NCBI GenBank assembly: GCA_964605095.1
Contig: CAZSBS010000136.1
Span: 1 to 13,039 of the forward strand
Reading direction: 5' to 3'
Source of the DNA: JAUWQU01 sp964605095
GTDB lineage: Bacteria; Planctomycetota; Phycisphaerae; SM23-33
DNA: 13,039 bases
This document shows, in pieces, positions 6,676 to 13,039 of this stretch. How positions within the stretch are numbered: position 1 is the stretch's first letter; each line of letters opens with the position of its first letter. A program made the translations under genes and the position numbers. The notes under the pieces are model-generated. The model ran no database searches. It had not been told where the DNA came from and saw only the letters and a program-made list of their open reading frames with translations.

Positions 6676-6678
6676 TAT

Positions 6679-6712
6679 GTGTGTATTATACACACGCATA
6701 GCCGCGGGTCAA
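6679..6712 (-). promoter_or_regulatory. hicAB promoter with palindromic operator over the -10 box
   Basis: On the minus strand TTGACC (6712-6707) and a consensus TATAAT (6690-6685) are spaced by 16 bp. The -10 box lies inside the perfect inverted repeat GTGTGTAT-N-ATACACAC (6679-6695, arms of 8 bp, one central base). A ribbon-helix-helix dimer such as HicB binding here would block polymerase, consistent with autoregulation of toxin-antitoxin operons. That HicB binds this site is inferred from position. Confidence 0.75.
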
Positions 6713-6770
6713 CGCCGAAAACGCGGACAATTTCCGGAACACCGGCTGGCCAAAAAACCGTGAGAAACGC

Positions 6771-6800
6771 TTGAACATGGGATGCGTAGGATCGTATAAT
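6771..6800 (+). promoter_or_regulatory. Promoter of the tetR-adaptor-RND operon
   Basis: TTGAAC (6771-6776) and a perfect TATAAT (6795-6800) are spaced by 18 bp. It is one of the two best matches in the window. Transcription should start around 6807, exactly at the left edge of the palindromic operator. The leader to the tetR ATG would be about 85 nt. Confidence 0.8.
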
Positions 6801-6806
6801 TACATG

Positions 6807-6828
6807 CCTGACTGACCGGTCAGTCAGG
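6807..6828 (+). promoter_or_regulatory. TetR operator: perfect 22-bp palindrome at the transcription start
   Basis: The half-site CCTGACTGACC (6807-6817) is followed without a gap by its exact reverse complement (6818-6828). Symmetry ends at both flanks. The core GACTGACCGGTCAGTC resembles known operators of TetR/AcrR-type repressors. Its position from about +1 to +22 would block initiation or clearance, so the adjacent tetR product is the natural ligand-released repressor of its own operon. Confidence 0.85.
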
Positions 6829-6891
6829 AGTGTAGTAGATTTATTCCGCCCCCGGCCGGGCTGTGCGTGGACGAGCGAGAGGACCAAGATT

Positions 6892-7521
6892 ATGGATACG
6901 GAACTGGTCGAGAGCAGGCGAAAGGTCATCTTGGACGCGGCAATGGCGCTGTTCGATCGTCAGGGCTATGCCTCGACGACAATCGACGAAGTCGCCGCCG
7001 CGGCTGGGATATCCAAGGGCAGTGTCTACAACTACTTCGAGAGCAAACAGGACCTCTTCACTCAGCTTTTCAACCAGGCCATCCTCCAGGACGAGGCCGA
7101 CGTTGACACCCTGTTGGCCGGACCTATGCCCGCCGGGCGCAAACTCTGCATGATGCTGGACTACTGGTATCGGGGGGTCGCGACGGACCTCAAGATCGGG
7201 CGGCTTACACTGGAGTTCTGGGCCACCGCCGCCCGCGATACCCGCAACGGCGCGCTGGCGGAGAACCTCCACGCCGCGTATGGGCGGTGGCTCGGCCGGA
7301 TCAGCCAAATCATCCAGGAAGGCATCGCCAGGGGCGAAGTCGACCCCACCGCCGTCCCCGCCGACCACGCCACGCTTTTCCTGGGGCTCCTCCACGGGCT
7401 GATGCTCCACGCGATCCTGGGAATCGGCTCGCAGGTGAATGAGAGGTTCCTGGCATCCATGAAGCAATCCGTCCTTGGCGGGCTGGGCATCCAGCCAGCG
7501 CCGGACGCCGTGCAGGAGTAA
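6892..7521 (+). CDS. TetR/AcrR-family transcriptional repressor of the efflux operon
   Basis: A 209-residue one-component regulator. The N-terminal DNA-binding domain reads RRKVILDAAMALFDRQGYASTTIDEVAAAAGISKGSVYNYFESKQDLFTQLF across residues 9-60, the standard TetR helix-turn-helix, with GSVYNYF as recognition helix. The C-terminal all-helical part (about 65-200) should bind the inducer and dimerise; ligand cannot be predicted. GAGAGG (6877-6882) lies 9 nt before the ATG. It is the first gene of a three-gene transcript: its TAA lies 4 nt before the adaptor ATG, and the perfect palindrome behind the promoter points to autorepression. Expression of the pump would therefore be induced by whatever molecule displaces this protein. 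Function as repressor is inferred from family and layout. Confidence 0.93.
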   Translation: MDTELVESRRKVILDAAMALFDRQGYASTTIDEVAAAAGISKGSVYNYFESKQDLFTQLFNQAILQDEADVDTLLAGPMPAGRKLCMMLDYWYRGVATDLKIGRLTLEFWATAARDTRNGALAENLHAAYGRWLGRISQIIQEGIARGEVDPTAVPADHATLFLGLLHGLMLHAILGIGSQVNERFLASMKQSVLGGLGIQPAPDAVQE

Positions 7522-7525
7522 TCGT

Positions 7526-9226
7526 ATGCGTATGTCTGCAAATAAGAAAATAAACGCATCGGCCCCCGCCAGTCCGAAAGACGTGGTTGCCGGAGCACTG
7601 GCGCGGCGTGCCGGCAAGGTGCTTGGCATCGCCATCGCCGGAGTGTTGGTGCTGCTGGCCGGGGCGTTCGTCGTGGTCGTCGCGGTGATGCCCAAGCCGG
7701 AGAAGGACAAACAGCAGCAGGACATCCCAGCCGTCAACGTAAGCGTCCTTCACGTCGAGCCTATCGGGAACTTCAGGGACGCCTTCACCATTCCCGGCTC
7801 GATCGAGCCCAACAGCGTGGTTCGCGTCTCGGCCGAGGTGCCCGGGCGGATCGAGCAGATCACCGGCGTGGAGGGCCGGGCCATCAAGGCGGGCGACAAG
7901 CTGGCCGAACTGAACACCGACCTTCTCAAGGCCGCGCTCGATCAGGCCAAAGCGTCGATGGACTTCGACGCACGTGAGCTTCTGCGGGTCAAGGACCTGC
8001 TGAGCGGCGGCGTGGCCACGAGCATGGAGCACGACCAGGCCCGCGCCAAGGCCGACGCGTCGAAGGCGACGTTCGACGCCGCCAGGGCCCAGCTCGACCG
8101 CGCGGTGATCTACGCCCCCACTTCCGGCACGCTCAACAAGGTGCCCGTTGAAAAGGGCGAGTACGTCACGCCCGGCATGGTGGTGGCGGAGATCGTCGAG
8201 ACCGACCCCGTCCTGGTGGTCGTCGAGGTGCCCGAACGCGACATGAGATTCATCCGCCTCGGGCAGAGAGAAACGATCCTCGCCGACGCGCTGGGCGGCA
8301 AGGAGTTCGCCGGGCGAATCCACTACATAAGCGCCGTGGCCGATGCGGCATCGCGGACGACGCGGGTCGAGCTGGTCGTCCCCAACGGCGACGGCGAGCT
8401 AAAGAGCGGGCAGATCGTCACCGTCCACATGGAGCGGCAGACGATTGCCGACACGATCATGGTCCCCCTGGAGGCCGTAATCTCGCTTGAGAAGGGCTAC
8501 CGTGTGTACGTTGTGGAGAACGGCCTGGCCCAGCCCAGAGACGTTAAGCTCGGCGTGCTCAAGAGCCGCGACGTGCAGGTGGTTTCCGGCCTGTCCGCCG
8601 GGGACGACGTGATCGTCCGCGGGCACTACTACGTTGGCCCGGGCCAGGCGGTGAAGGTCGTCGGACAGGGCGACCAGGTCGAGCCCAACCAGCCCGGCGC
8701 GGCCCCCGCGACGGCCCCGGCGATACAGCCTGACACCCAGCCAACGAACAACTCGGCGACGAATACCCCTACCCAGCGGGCGATGGCTCATGGGGCGCAG
8801 CCCGCCAATGGTGGCCCCAACGGGGCCGAGGAATGTAGCAACGGGTGGAGCGAAGTCCCGGCAGGACGAGCGAAACCCGTGGAAGGAGAGTACTTCCACT
8901 TTCTTCTCGCCCCGGCAGGGGCGAAGGAAGATCTCCTCCGCCCCTACCGGGGCGGGTTCGTAATGACACCGTCTTCCACGGGTTTCGCTGCGCTCCACCC
9001 GTGGCTACAACCCTACGCCCCCCTCGGGGGCTTAAGGCCTGCAGGGCGGGAAACAGGGAATGGTCGCCTATTCAACGATTGCAGGTTGTATGCGGTCACC
9101 CTCACTCCCGTGAGGGGCCCCAAGGGCCGGCCCTTCGGGCTGTCAAAAACCTCTCCCGTCAAGGCAGAGGGGTCGCGTGGCGCAGCGGTTCAGATTTCCA
9201 ACTCGGCCGAAGGGGATAAGCCGTGA
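7526..9226 (+). CDS. RND efflux periplasmic adaptor (membrane fusion protein) with repeat-derived C-terminal tail
   Basis: A 566-residue adaptor linking the RND permease to an outer-membrane channel. AGGAG (7514-7518), overlapping the end of tetR, lies 7 nt before the chosen ATG; ATG 7532 is a possible alternative. Residues 32-55 form an N-terminal membrane anchor. The adaptor core follows: barrel-sandwich half-motif VSAEVPGRIEQI with GDKLAELN (101-130), a coiled-coil hairpin (about 132-192), the second half-motif YAPTSGTLNKVPVEKGEYVTPG (196-217), a beta-barrel (about 228-303) and a membrane-proximal domain (to about 378). Adaptor-like sequence ends near 382. A Pro/Thr/Asn/Ala linker follows (385-417), and about 418-553 is translated repeat DNA (families R2 and R3). 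The last residues (about 555-566) carry the SD and overlapping stop for the permease gene. Typical adaptors have about 350-420 residues, so the tail is exceptional. No stop or frameshift interrupts it. Confidence 0.9.
   Translation: MRMSANKKINASAPASPKDVVAGALARRAGKVLGIAIAGVLVLLAGAFVVVVAVMPKPEKDKQQQDIPAVNVSVLHVEPIGNFRDAFTIPGSIEPNSVVRVSAEVPGRIEQITGVEGRAIKAGDKLAELNTDLLKAALDQAKASMDFDARELLRVKDLLSGGVATSMEHDQARAKADASKATFDAARAQLDRAVIYAPTSGTLNKVPVEKGEYVTPGMVVAEIVETDPVLVVVEVPERDMRFIRLGQRETILADALGGKEFAGRIHYISAVADAASRTTRVELVVPNGDGELKSGQIVTVHMERQTIADTIMVPLEAVISLEKGYRVYVVENGLAQPRDVKLGVLKSRDVQVVSGLSAGDDVIVRGHYYVGPGQAVKVVGQGDQVEPNQPGAAPATAPAIQPDTQPTNNSATNTPTQRAMAHGAQPANGGPNGAEECSNGWSEVPAGRAKPVEGEYFHFLLAPAGAKEDLLRPYRGGFVMTPSSTGFAALHPWLQPYAPLGGLRPAGRETGNGRLFNDCRLYAVTLTPVRGPKGRPFGLSKTSPVKAEGSRGAAVQISNSAEGDKP
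8835..9008. repeat. Nested inverted-repeat element R2 inside the adaptor gene
   Basis: The left arm GTAGCAACGGGTGGAGCGA (8835-8853) plus AGCGAAACCCGTGGAAG (8869-8885) is the reverse complement of the 36-bp right arm 8973-9008 with about two mismatches. The left arm alone carries a 15-nt insertion (8854-8868), itself a GTCC/GGAC mini-hairpin. Two GC hairpins sit inside: CGCCCCGGCAGGGGCG (8908-8923) and CCGCCCC/GGGGCGG (8938-8955). Further hairpins flank it: GGCCCCAACGGGGCC (8812-8826) and GCCCCCCTCGGGGGC (9017-9031). The architecture mirrors the element at 1762-1967. It is read through in frame as part of the adaptor. Confidence 0.8.
9097..9171 (-). repeat. Repeat family R3, copy b (reverse orientation), inside the adaptor gene
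   Basis: Read on the minus strand this is CCCTCTGCCTTGACGGGAGA..., then GCCCGAAGGGCCGGCCC, then GTGAGGGTGA. It has the same motif order as the copy at 5922-5968, with a longer middle. It encodes adaptor residues about 524-549. Finding the same repeat in a non-coding gap and in an open reading frame supports the view that the adaptor's tail is not ancestral coding sequence. Confidence 0.6.
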
Positions 9227-12200
9227 TTATCTCCGACGCCGCAATCCGCAACCGCGCGACGGTCTTCGTGCTGATCTTCCTGATCACCGTGGCCGGGGCT
9301 TGGAGCTATTACACCCTGCCCCTTGAGGCCGCGCCGGACGTCCAGATCCCGTTCATCATCGTCTCGACCATTTACGAAGGCGTCAGCCCCACCGACGTGG
9401 AAAGCGCGGTGACTAACAAGATCGAGACGCAGCTTACGGGCCTCAAGGGCGTCAAGGAGATTCGCTCGGCCAGCGTCGAGGGCATTTCGGTCATCACAAT
9501 CGAGTTCCTGCCGAACGTGAAAGTCGACAGCGCGATGCAGTACGTCCGCGACAAGCTCGACCTCGCCAAGCGCGACCTTCCGACGGACATCGAGGAGCCG
9601 ACGCTGACGGAGATCAACATCGCGGAGATGCCGATCATGATGGTGAACATCTCCGGCGACATTTCCCCATGGCGGCTCAAGCTGATCGGTGACGACCTCG
9701 AGGACGCCATCGAGGAGCGGATACCCGAGGTTCTCAACGTGGACGTCCTGGGCGGGCTGGAGCGGGAGATCCGTCTGGAGATGCTCGCCGACCGCGTGGC
9801 GATGTACCGCCTGAGCATCCCGGAGCTTGTCGGGCTGGTTCCGTCGGAGCACGTGAACATCTCCGCCGGCGGGCTGGAGACGCCCGGCATGAAGTTCAAC
9901 GTCCGCGTGCCCGGCGAGGTCCAGGACCCCGGCGACATCGACGGGTTCATGCTGACCACCCGCAACGGCAAGCCCATCTACCTGACCGACGTGGCGCAGG
10001 TGCGCGACACGTTCAAGGACCGCACGAGCTTCTCGCGCCTCGACGGCGCCGAGAGCATCACCATCAGCGTCCAGAAGCGGATCGGCGCGAACATCGTCAA
10101 CATCGTCGACAAGGTCGGCGCCATCCTCGCCGAGGCCCGCAAGATCGCACCCAAGGGCGTGAAGTTCGAGGTCACGCTCGATCAGTCCGAGCAGATCCGA
10201 ATGATGAACGCCGACCTGGAAAACAACATCCTCACGGGCCTGATACTCGTGGTGGCCGTGCTCGTGCTGTTCATGGGCCTGCGAAGCAGCCTGATCGTCG
10301 CCATGGCGATCCCGATGAGCATGCTGCTTAGCTTTGTTGTGATCAAGATGCTCGGCTACACGCTGAACATGATTGTGCTGTTCGGCCTGATCCTGGCGCT
10401 GGGGATGCTGGTGGACAACGCCATCGTCATCGTCGAGAACATTTACCGGCACATGGGCCTGGGCCGGTCGAGGATCGAGGCCGCCATGAAGGGCGCTTCC
10501 GAGGTGGCCTGGCCGGTGATAAGCTCGACCGCCACCACGCTGGCCGCGTTCGCACCGCTGCTGTTCTGGCCGGGAATCATGGGCGATTTCATGAAGTACC
10601 TGCCCATCACGCTGATAATCACGCTGTCCAGCAGCCTGCTTGTGGCGCTGGTGATAAGCCCGACGCTCTGCTCGATAATCGCCGGCGGCAAACGCATCGA
10701 GCGTCAGGCAGGGACGCACCACCCGGTGATCGCGGCCTACCGGACCATGCTGAAGTTCTCGATCCATTACTGGTGGGCGACTCTGGCCTCCACGGTGCTG
10801 GTGCTTGTGGGCATGGTAATCTGCTATGCCAAGTGGGGCCACGGCGTGGAGTTCTTCCCCGACATCGACCCGCGCTACGGCGTAATCAACATACGAAGCC
10901 CGCAGGGCACGAGCATCGAGGAGTCCGACCGCCTGGCCAAGGCCATCGAGCGGCGACTGCTGCCCTACCGCAAGGACCTCAAGCACCTCGTCAGCAACGT
11001 AGGCTCCGCCGGCAGCGGCAACCCGATGAGTTCCGACACCGGCGGGCCTCACATCGGAAACCTCACGCTGGTCTTCCCGGAGTTCGAGGACCGCATGCTG
11101 GCGGGCCTGAACTCGGGCGAGACGCTCAAAAGGATCCGCGCCGACCTGACCGACATCGCCGGCGCGGAGGTCAAGGTCGAGAAGCAGAAGGAAGGCCCGC
11201 CGACCGGCGCGGCCGTGACCGCGCGATTCATCGGCAAGGACAATGCCAAGCTCCAACAGGCCAGCGAAGCCGCCCGCCAGGCCCTGGCCAACAACCCCGT
11301 GCCCGGGCTGGTCAACCTCCGCAGCGACTGGGTCGCGACGCGCCCGGAACTGGCGTTCCACGTCGACCGCCGCAGGGCCACGCTTATGGGCGTCAGCGCC
11401 GCGGTCATCGGCAACTTCCTCAAGACCGCCCTGTTCGGACGCGAGGTGGGCAAGTACCGCCAGTTCACCGACGAATACGACATCACCCTGCGACTCCCGC
11501 TGGACCAGCGCGAGAGGCTGGAGGATCTGCTTCGTCTGCAGATTCCCAGCGGCAATGGCACGCCAGTTCCGCTCAGCAGCCTCGGCGAATTCGTCTACAC
11601 CGGCGGGATGGGAACCATCCGCCATGTGGACGCCAAGCCCGTAATCACGCTGACCGCCGACGCCGAGGGCAGGCAGGGCAACGAGGTGCTCGCCGACGTC
11701 CAGAAGATCCTGGCAAAGATCCCCCTGCCCACTGGCGTCGAGCTCCGCTACGCCGGCGAAAAAGAAGAGCAGGACGCGGGCACGGCCTTCCTGTTAAAGG
11801 CGTTCCTGGTCGCCCTGGGCCTGATCGTCATCATCCTGGTCATGCAGTTCAACACGTTCTCGGCCCCGCTGATAATAATGACCACCGTCGTGCTGAGCCT
11901 CATCGGCGTGCTGGCGGGCCTGCTGATCTGTCACATGCCCTTCGGCGTCATAATGACCGGCGTGGGCGTGATAAGCCTGGCCGGCGTTGTGGTCAACAAC
12001 GCCATCGTCCTGCTGGACTACACGCGCCTGCTCCAGCGGCGGGGCAAGGACATCGTCGAGGCCGCCATCGAGGCCGGCGCGACGCGCCTGCGCCCCGTTT
12101 TCCTTACGGCCGTAACCACGATACTCGGCCTGGTGCCCATGGCCGTGGGAGTAAGCTTCGACTTCGCCAAGTTCCGCATGGCATGGTACAGCGAGTCCAG

Positions 12201-12387
12201 CCAGTGGTGGGCGTCGATGGCGATTGCGGTGATCTTCGGCCTGGGCTTCGCAACGATCCTCACACTGGTGGTCGTGCCAACGCTCTACGTGGTGCTCTAC
12301 CGCGCCGCCGCCGCGATGGGCCTGGGCGGCCTGAACCGCCCCGGCGAGGATGAACTTGCCACCCAGCCGGTAATGGAAGACTTCTGA
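9223..12387 (+). CDS. RND-family efflux permease (AcrB-type, HAE superfamily)
   Basis: A 1054-residue inner-membrane, proton-driven pump, full length for the family. It starts at GTG 9223, overlapping the adaptor's TGA by 4 nt, with AAGGGG (9210-9215) 7 nt upstream inside the adaptor gene. TM1 is at about residues 10-32 (NRATVFVLIFLITVAGAWSYY). TM2-TM6 lie within about 336-490 and include GLILALGMLVDNAIVIVENIYRHM. TM7 is at about 522-545, and TM8-TM12 at about 865-1035. The two large periplasmic loops (porter and docking domains) lie between TM1/TM2 and TM7/TM8. In TM4 the AcrB Asp407-Asp408 pair is Asp398-Asn399, and in TM10 the AcrB Lys940 position is Asn925. Substrates cannot be inferred. 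No outer-membrane channel gene (TolC-like) is in the window, so the partner must be encoded elsewhere. Confidence 0.95.
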   Translation: MIISDAAIRNRATVFVLIFLITVAGAWSYYTLPLEAAPDVQIPFIIVSTIYEGVSPTDVESAVTNKIETQLTGLKGVKEIRSASVEGISVITIEFLPNVKVDSAMQYVRDKLDLAKRDLPTDIEEPTLTEINIAEMPIMMVNISGDISPWRLKLIGDDLEDAIEERIPEVLNVDVLGGLEREIRLEMLADRVAMYRLSIPELVGLVPSEHVNISAGGLETPGMKFNVRVPGEVQDPGDIDGFMLTTRNGKPIYLTDVAQVRDTFKDRTSFSRLDGAESITISVQKRIGANIVNIVDKVGAILAEARKIAPKGVKFEVTLDQSEQIRMMNADLENNILTGLILVVAVLVLFMGLRSSLIVAMAIPMSMLLSFVVIKMLGYTLNMIVLFGLILALGMLVDNAIVIVENIYRHMGLGRSRIEAAMKGASEVAWPVISSTATTLAAFAPLLFWPGIMGDFMKYLPITLIITLSSSLLVALVISPTLCSIIAGGKRIERQAGTHHPVIAAYRTMLKFSIHYWWATLASTVLVLVGMVICYAKWGHGVEFFPDIDPRYGVINIRSPQGTSIEESDRLAKAIERRLLPYRKDLKHLVSNVGSAGSGNPMSSDTGGPHIGNLTLVFPEFEDRMLAGLNSGETLKRIRADLTDIAGAEVKVEKQKEGPPTGAAVTARFIGKDNAKLQQASEAARQALANNPVPGLVNLRSDWVATRPELAFHVDRRRATLMGVSAAVIGNFLKTALFGREVGKYRQFTDEYDITLRLPLDQRERLEDLLRLQIPSGNGTPVPLSSLGEFVYTGGMGTIRHVDAKPVITLTADAEGRQGNEVLADVQKILAKIPLPTGVELRYAGEKEEQDAGTAFLLKAFLVALGLIVIILVMQFNTFSAPLIIMTTVVLSLIGVLAGLLICHMPFGVIMTGVGVISLAGVVVNNAIVLLDYTRLLQRRGKDIVEAAIEAGATRLRPVFLTAVTTILGLVPMAVGVSFDFAKFRMAWYSESSQWWASMAIAVIFGLGFATILTLVVVPTLYVVLYRAAAAMGLGGLNRPGEDELATQPVMEDF

Positions 12388-12398
12388 CAGCGGTAATC

Positions 12399-12486
12399 GG
12401 TAGCCGGCGCAGCCCCAGGCGGAGCAGGGTAGCCTGGCTTGTCACGGCGCAGCCAAAAGCGAAGCCGGAGGCCCTGCTCGCCTCAG
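12399..12486. repeat. Repeat family R1, copy b, behind the RND permease gene
   Basis: GGTAGCCGGCGCAGCCC (12399-12415) and AGCAGGGTAGCC plus GGCTTGTCAC (12423-12445) repeat the block that follows rpoD. A stem CCAGGC/GCCTGG (12415-12437) is possible. CCTGCTCGCCTCAG near 12473-12486 resembles the arm at 5758-5781. It starts 11 nt behind the permease stop. There is no protein-coding signal between 12388 and 12618; the rest of this gap holds the repeat and the putative control region of the next gene. Confidence 0.75.
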
Positions 12487-12524
12487 TACCCAACCGGAGG
12501 CCCACGCCCCCGCCGCGTTCCAGG

Positions 12525-12582
12525 CGTGTCCATTCGCGACCAAAACAAAGCGTGGCTTTGGACACGTGCTATTCGCTATACT
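12525..12582 (+). promoter_or_regulatory. Possible promoter with widely spaced inverted repeat
   Basis: CGTGTCCA (12525-12532) and TGGACACG (12559-12566) are perfect 8-bp inverted arms whose centres are 34 bp apart. Just downstream is a good -10 box, TATACT (12577-12582), but no -35 at a normal distance (TTGGAC at 12558 would leave only 13 bp). A weak -35 with a strong -10 and a symmetric upstream site would fit a regulated promoter for the small membrane protein at 12619. This is speculative. Confidence 0.3.
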
Positions 12583-12618
12583 TGGTGGCGGTATCCTTCA
12601 GATTGGAAGTGACTCGAT

Positions 12619-12864
12619 ATGGGCAATATCCTGACGCACATCATGGACCACGTCTTCGAGTGCATCCTGGTTCTTGTCGCCGCCATCGCCATAGTCAAGA
12701 TCGCCAAAATCGAGAAAAGGTCCCGCTGGCTCTGGGGCGGCCTGACCTTTGCCCTGTGCTTCGCAAGCACCTACATGAGCTATCTGCCGTACATGAGGAT
12801 CCTGATCATCGCTGTGCTCGTCTTCGTCCTGATGATGGTATGCAACATATTTCGCCAACATTGA
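12619..12864 (+). CDS. Small hypothetical membrane protein, 81 residues
   Basis: I do not recognise this family. The protein appears to have three membrane segments: residues about 11-29 (HVFECILVLVAAIAIVKIA), 37-56 (WLWGGLTFALCFASTYMSYL region) and 59-77 (MRILIIAVLVFVLMMVCNI). A short basic loop KIEKRSR (30-36) separates the first two, so that loop is probably cytoplasmic. There is no signal peptidase site or catalytic motif. GGAAG (12605-12609), 9 nt before the ATG, supports the start. The hydrophobic pattern, sensible start and own upstream control region favour a real gene over a chance frame; the opposite-strand frames here are not protein-like. It lies between the efflux operon and miaA, 231 bp and 81 bp from each, so it is probably transcribed separately from the pump. 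Confidence 0.65.
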   Translation: MGNILTHIMDHVFECILVLVAAIAIVKIAKIEKRSRWLWGGLTFALCFASTYMSYLPYMRILIIAVLVFVLMMVCNIFRQH

Positions 12865-12909
12865 CGCCCCCACCCCGACGCCGCCGGTTGGACGCCGCCC
12901 GCGGTTTGC

Positions 12910-12939
12910 TTGACACCGAGCGTCCGCCCGTCGCACAAT
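12910..12939 (+). promoter_or_regulatory. Promoter of miaA, apparently leaderless
   Basis: A consensus TTGACA (12910-12915) and CACAAT (12934-12939) are spaced by 18 bp. The predicted start falls at about 12945-12946, the first base of the miaA ATG, so the transcript would be leaderless or nearly so. In agreement, no SD precedes that ATG. The -10 matches consensus at only four of six positions. Confidence 0.5.
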
Positions 12940-12945
12940 CGCCTC

Positions 12946-13039
12946 ATGCACAGGCTGTATTTCATCATCGGCTGCACCGCAAGCGGCAAAGGGTCGCTGG
13001 GGCGAGAACTGGCCCGCAGGCTGGGCGGGCAGATCGTCA
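12946..13039 (+). CDS. miaA: MiaA, tRNA dimethylallyltransferase, N-terminal fragment
   Basis: Only 31 codons are visible before the window ends. The product starts MHRLYFIIGCTASGKGSLGR and continues ELARRLGGQIV. The P-loop GCTASGKGS with the following helix and GGQIV strand matches MiaA, whose usual form is GPTASGKT-x-LA-x-LA-x-x-x-GGEI(V/I)S. MiaA transfers a dimethylallyl group to N6 of A37 in tRNAs that read codons starting with U. The residue after the first Gly is Cys instead of Pro, and the residue after the P-loop Lys is Gly rather than Thr, mild departures. Other P-loop kinases are possible, but the TASGK and GGQIV combination makes MiaA the best call. Confidence 0.85.
   Translation, partial: MHRLYFIIGCTASGKGSLGRELARRLGGQIV

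Noticed and set aside
9190..11625. 811-codon open frame on the minus strand
   Set aside because: It lies wholly opposite the adaptor end and the clear RND permease, has His/Asp/Gly-rich composition and no recognisable domain; it is a shadow of GC-rich codon use.
10773..12353. 526-codon alternative plus-strand frame inside the permease gene
   Set aside because: Arg/Pro/His-rich, no domain, and fully overlapped by a strongly supported permease frame.
6017..12387. Whole hicAB-TetR-RND stretch as a mobile genomic island
   Set aside because: No integrase, transposase, tRNA target or flanking direct repeat is present; the R1 copies at 5623 and 12399 bracket it, but they also look like general stop-codon repeats, so a composite element is not supported.

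Overview
The window looks like a chromosomal segment of a GC-rich bacterium, most probably a planctomycete (Phycisphaerae or a relative). That assignment is an inference. It rests on the GC-rich codon use, the style of the housekeeping proteins, the absence of a Shine-Dalgarno (SD) sequence before dnaG alongside good ones elsewhere, and the abundance of hairpin-forming intergenic repeats. No rRNA or marker gene settles the lineage.

Layout. (1) 1-171, minus strand: the first 57 codons of mnmE (tRNA U34 modification), running off the left edge. (2) 172-501: a gene-free divergent spacer with several hairpins and a sigma70-type promoter reading right. (3) 502-5619, plus strand: a macromolecular-synthesis cluster made of a COG1579 coiled-coil/C4 zinc-ribbon protein, an RNase HI, DnaG primase and the housekeeping sigma factor RpoD. 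RNase HI and primase are separated by a 206-bp nested inverted repeat; rpoD has its own promoter. (4) 5620-6016: about 400 bp of repeat mosaic with no gene. (5) 6017-6675, minus strand: a HicA toxin/HicB antitoxin pair behind a promoter whose -10 lies inside a perfect palindrome. (6) 6771-12387, plus strand: a self-contained efflux operon, with a promoter, a perfect 22-bp palindromic operator at the predicted transcription start, a TetR-family repressor, a membrane-fusion adaptor and an RND permease, all tightly spaced or overlapping. (7) 12399-12480: a second copy of the repeat that follows rpoD. (8) 12619-12864: an unrecognised 81-residue membrane protein. (9) 12946-13039: the start of miaA, cut by the right edge.

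How it works together: most genes are core information processing (replication priming, RNA-DNA hybrid removal, transcription initiation, tRNA modification). Accessory content is limited to the toxin-antitoxin pair and the drug or metabolite pump. The pump appears to be switched on when a ligand releases TetR from the operator covering its own start site.

The most unusual thing I see is repeat DNA. Nested inverted-repeat elements sit 3 to 11 nt behind the stop codons of rnhA, rpoD and the RND permease gene. One such element, plus a fragment of another family, lies in frame inside the 3' end of the adaptor gene and gives the adaptor a low-complexity tail of roughly 135 residues that is not adaptor-like. 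I did not find a convincing new multi-gene defence or metabolic system.
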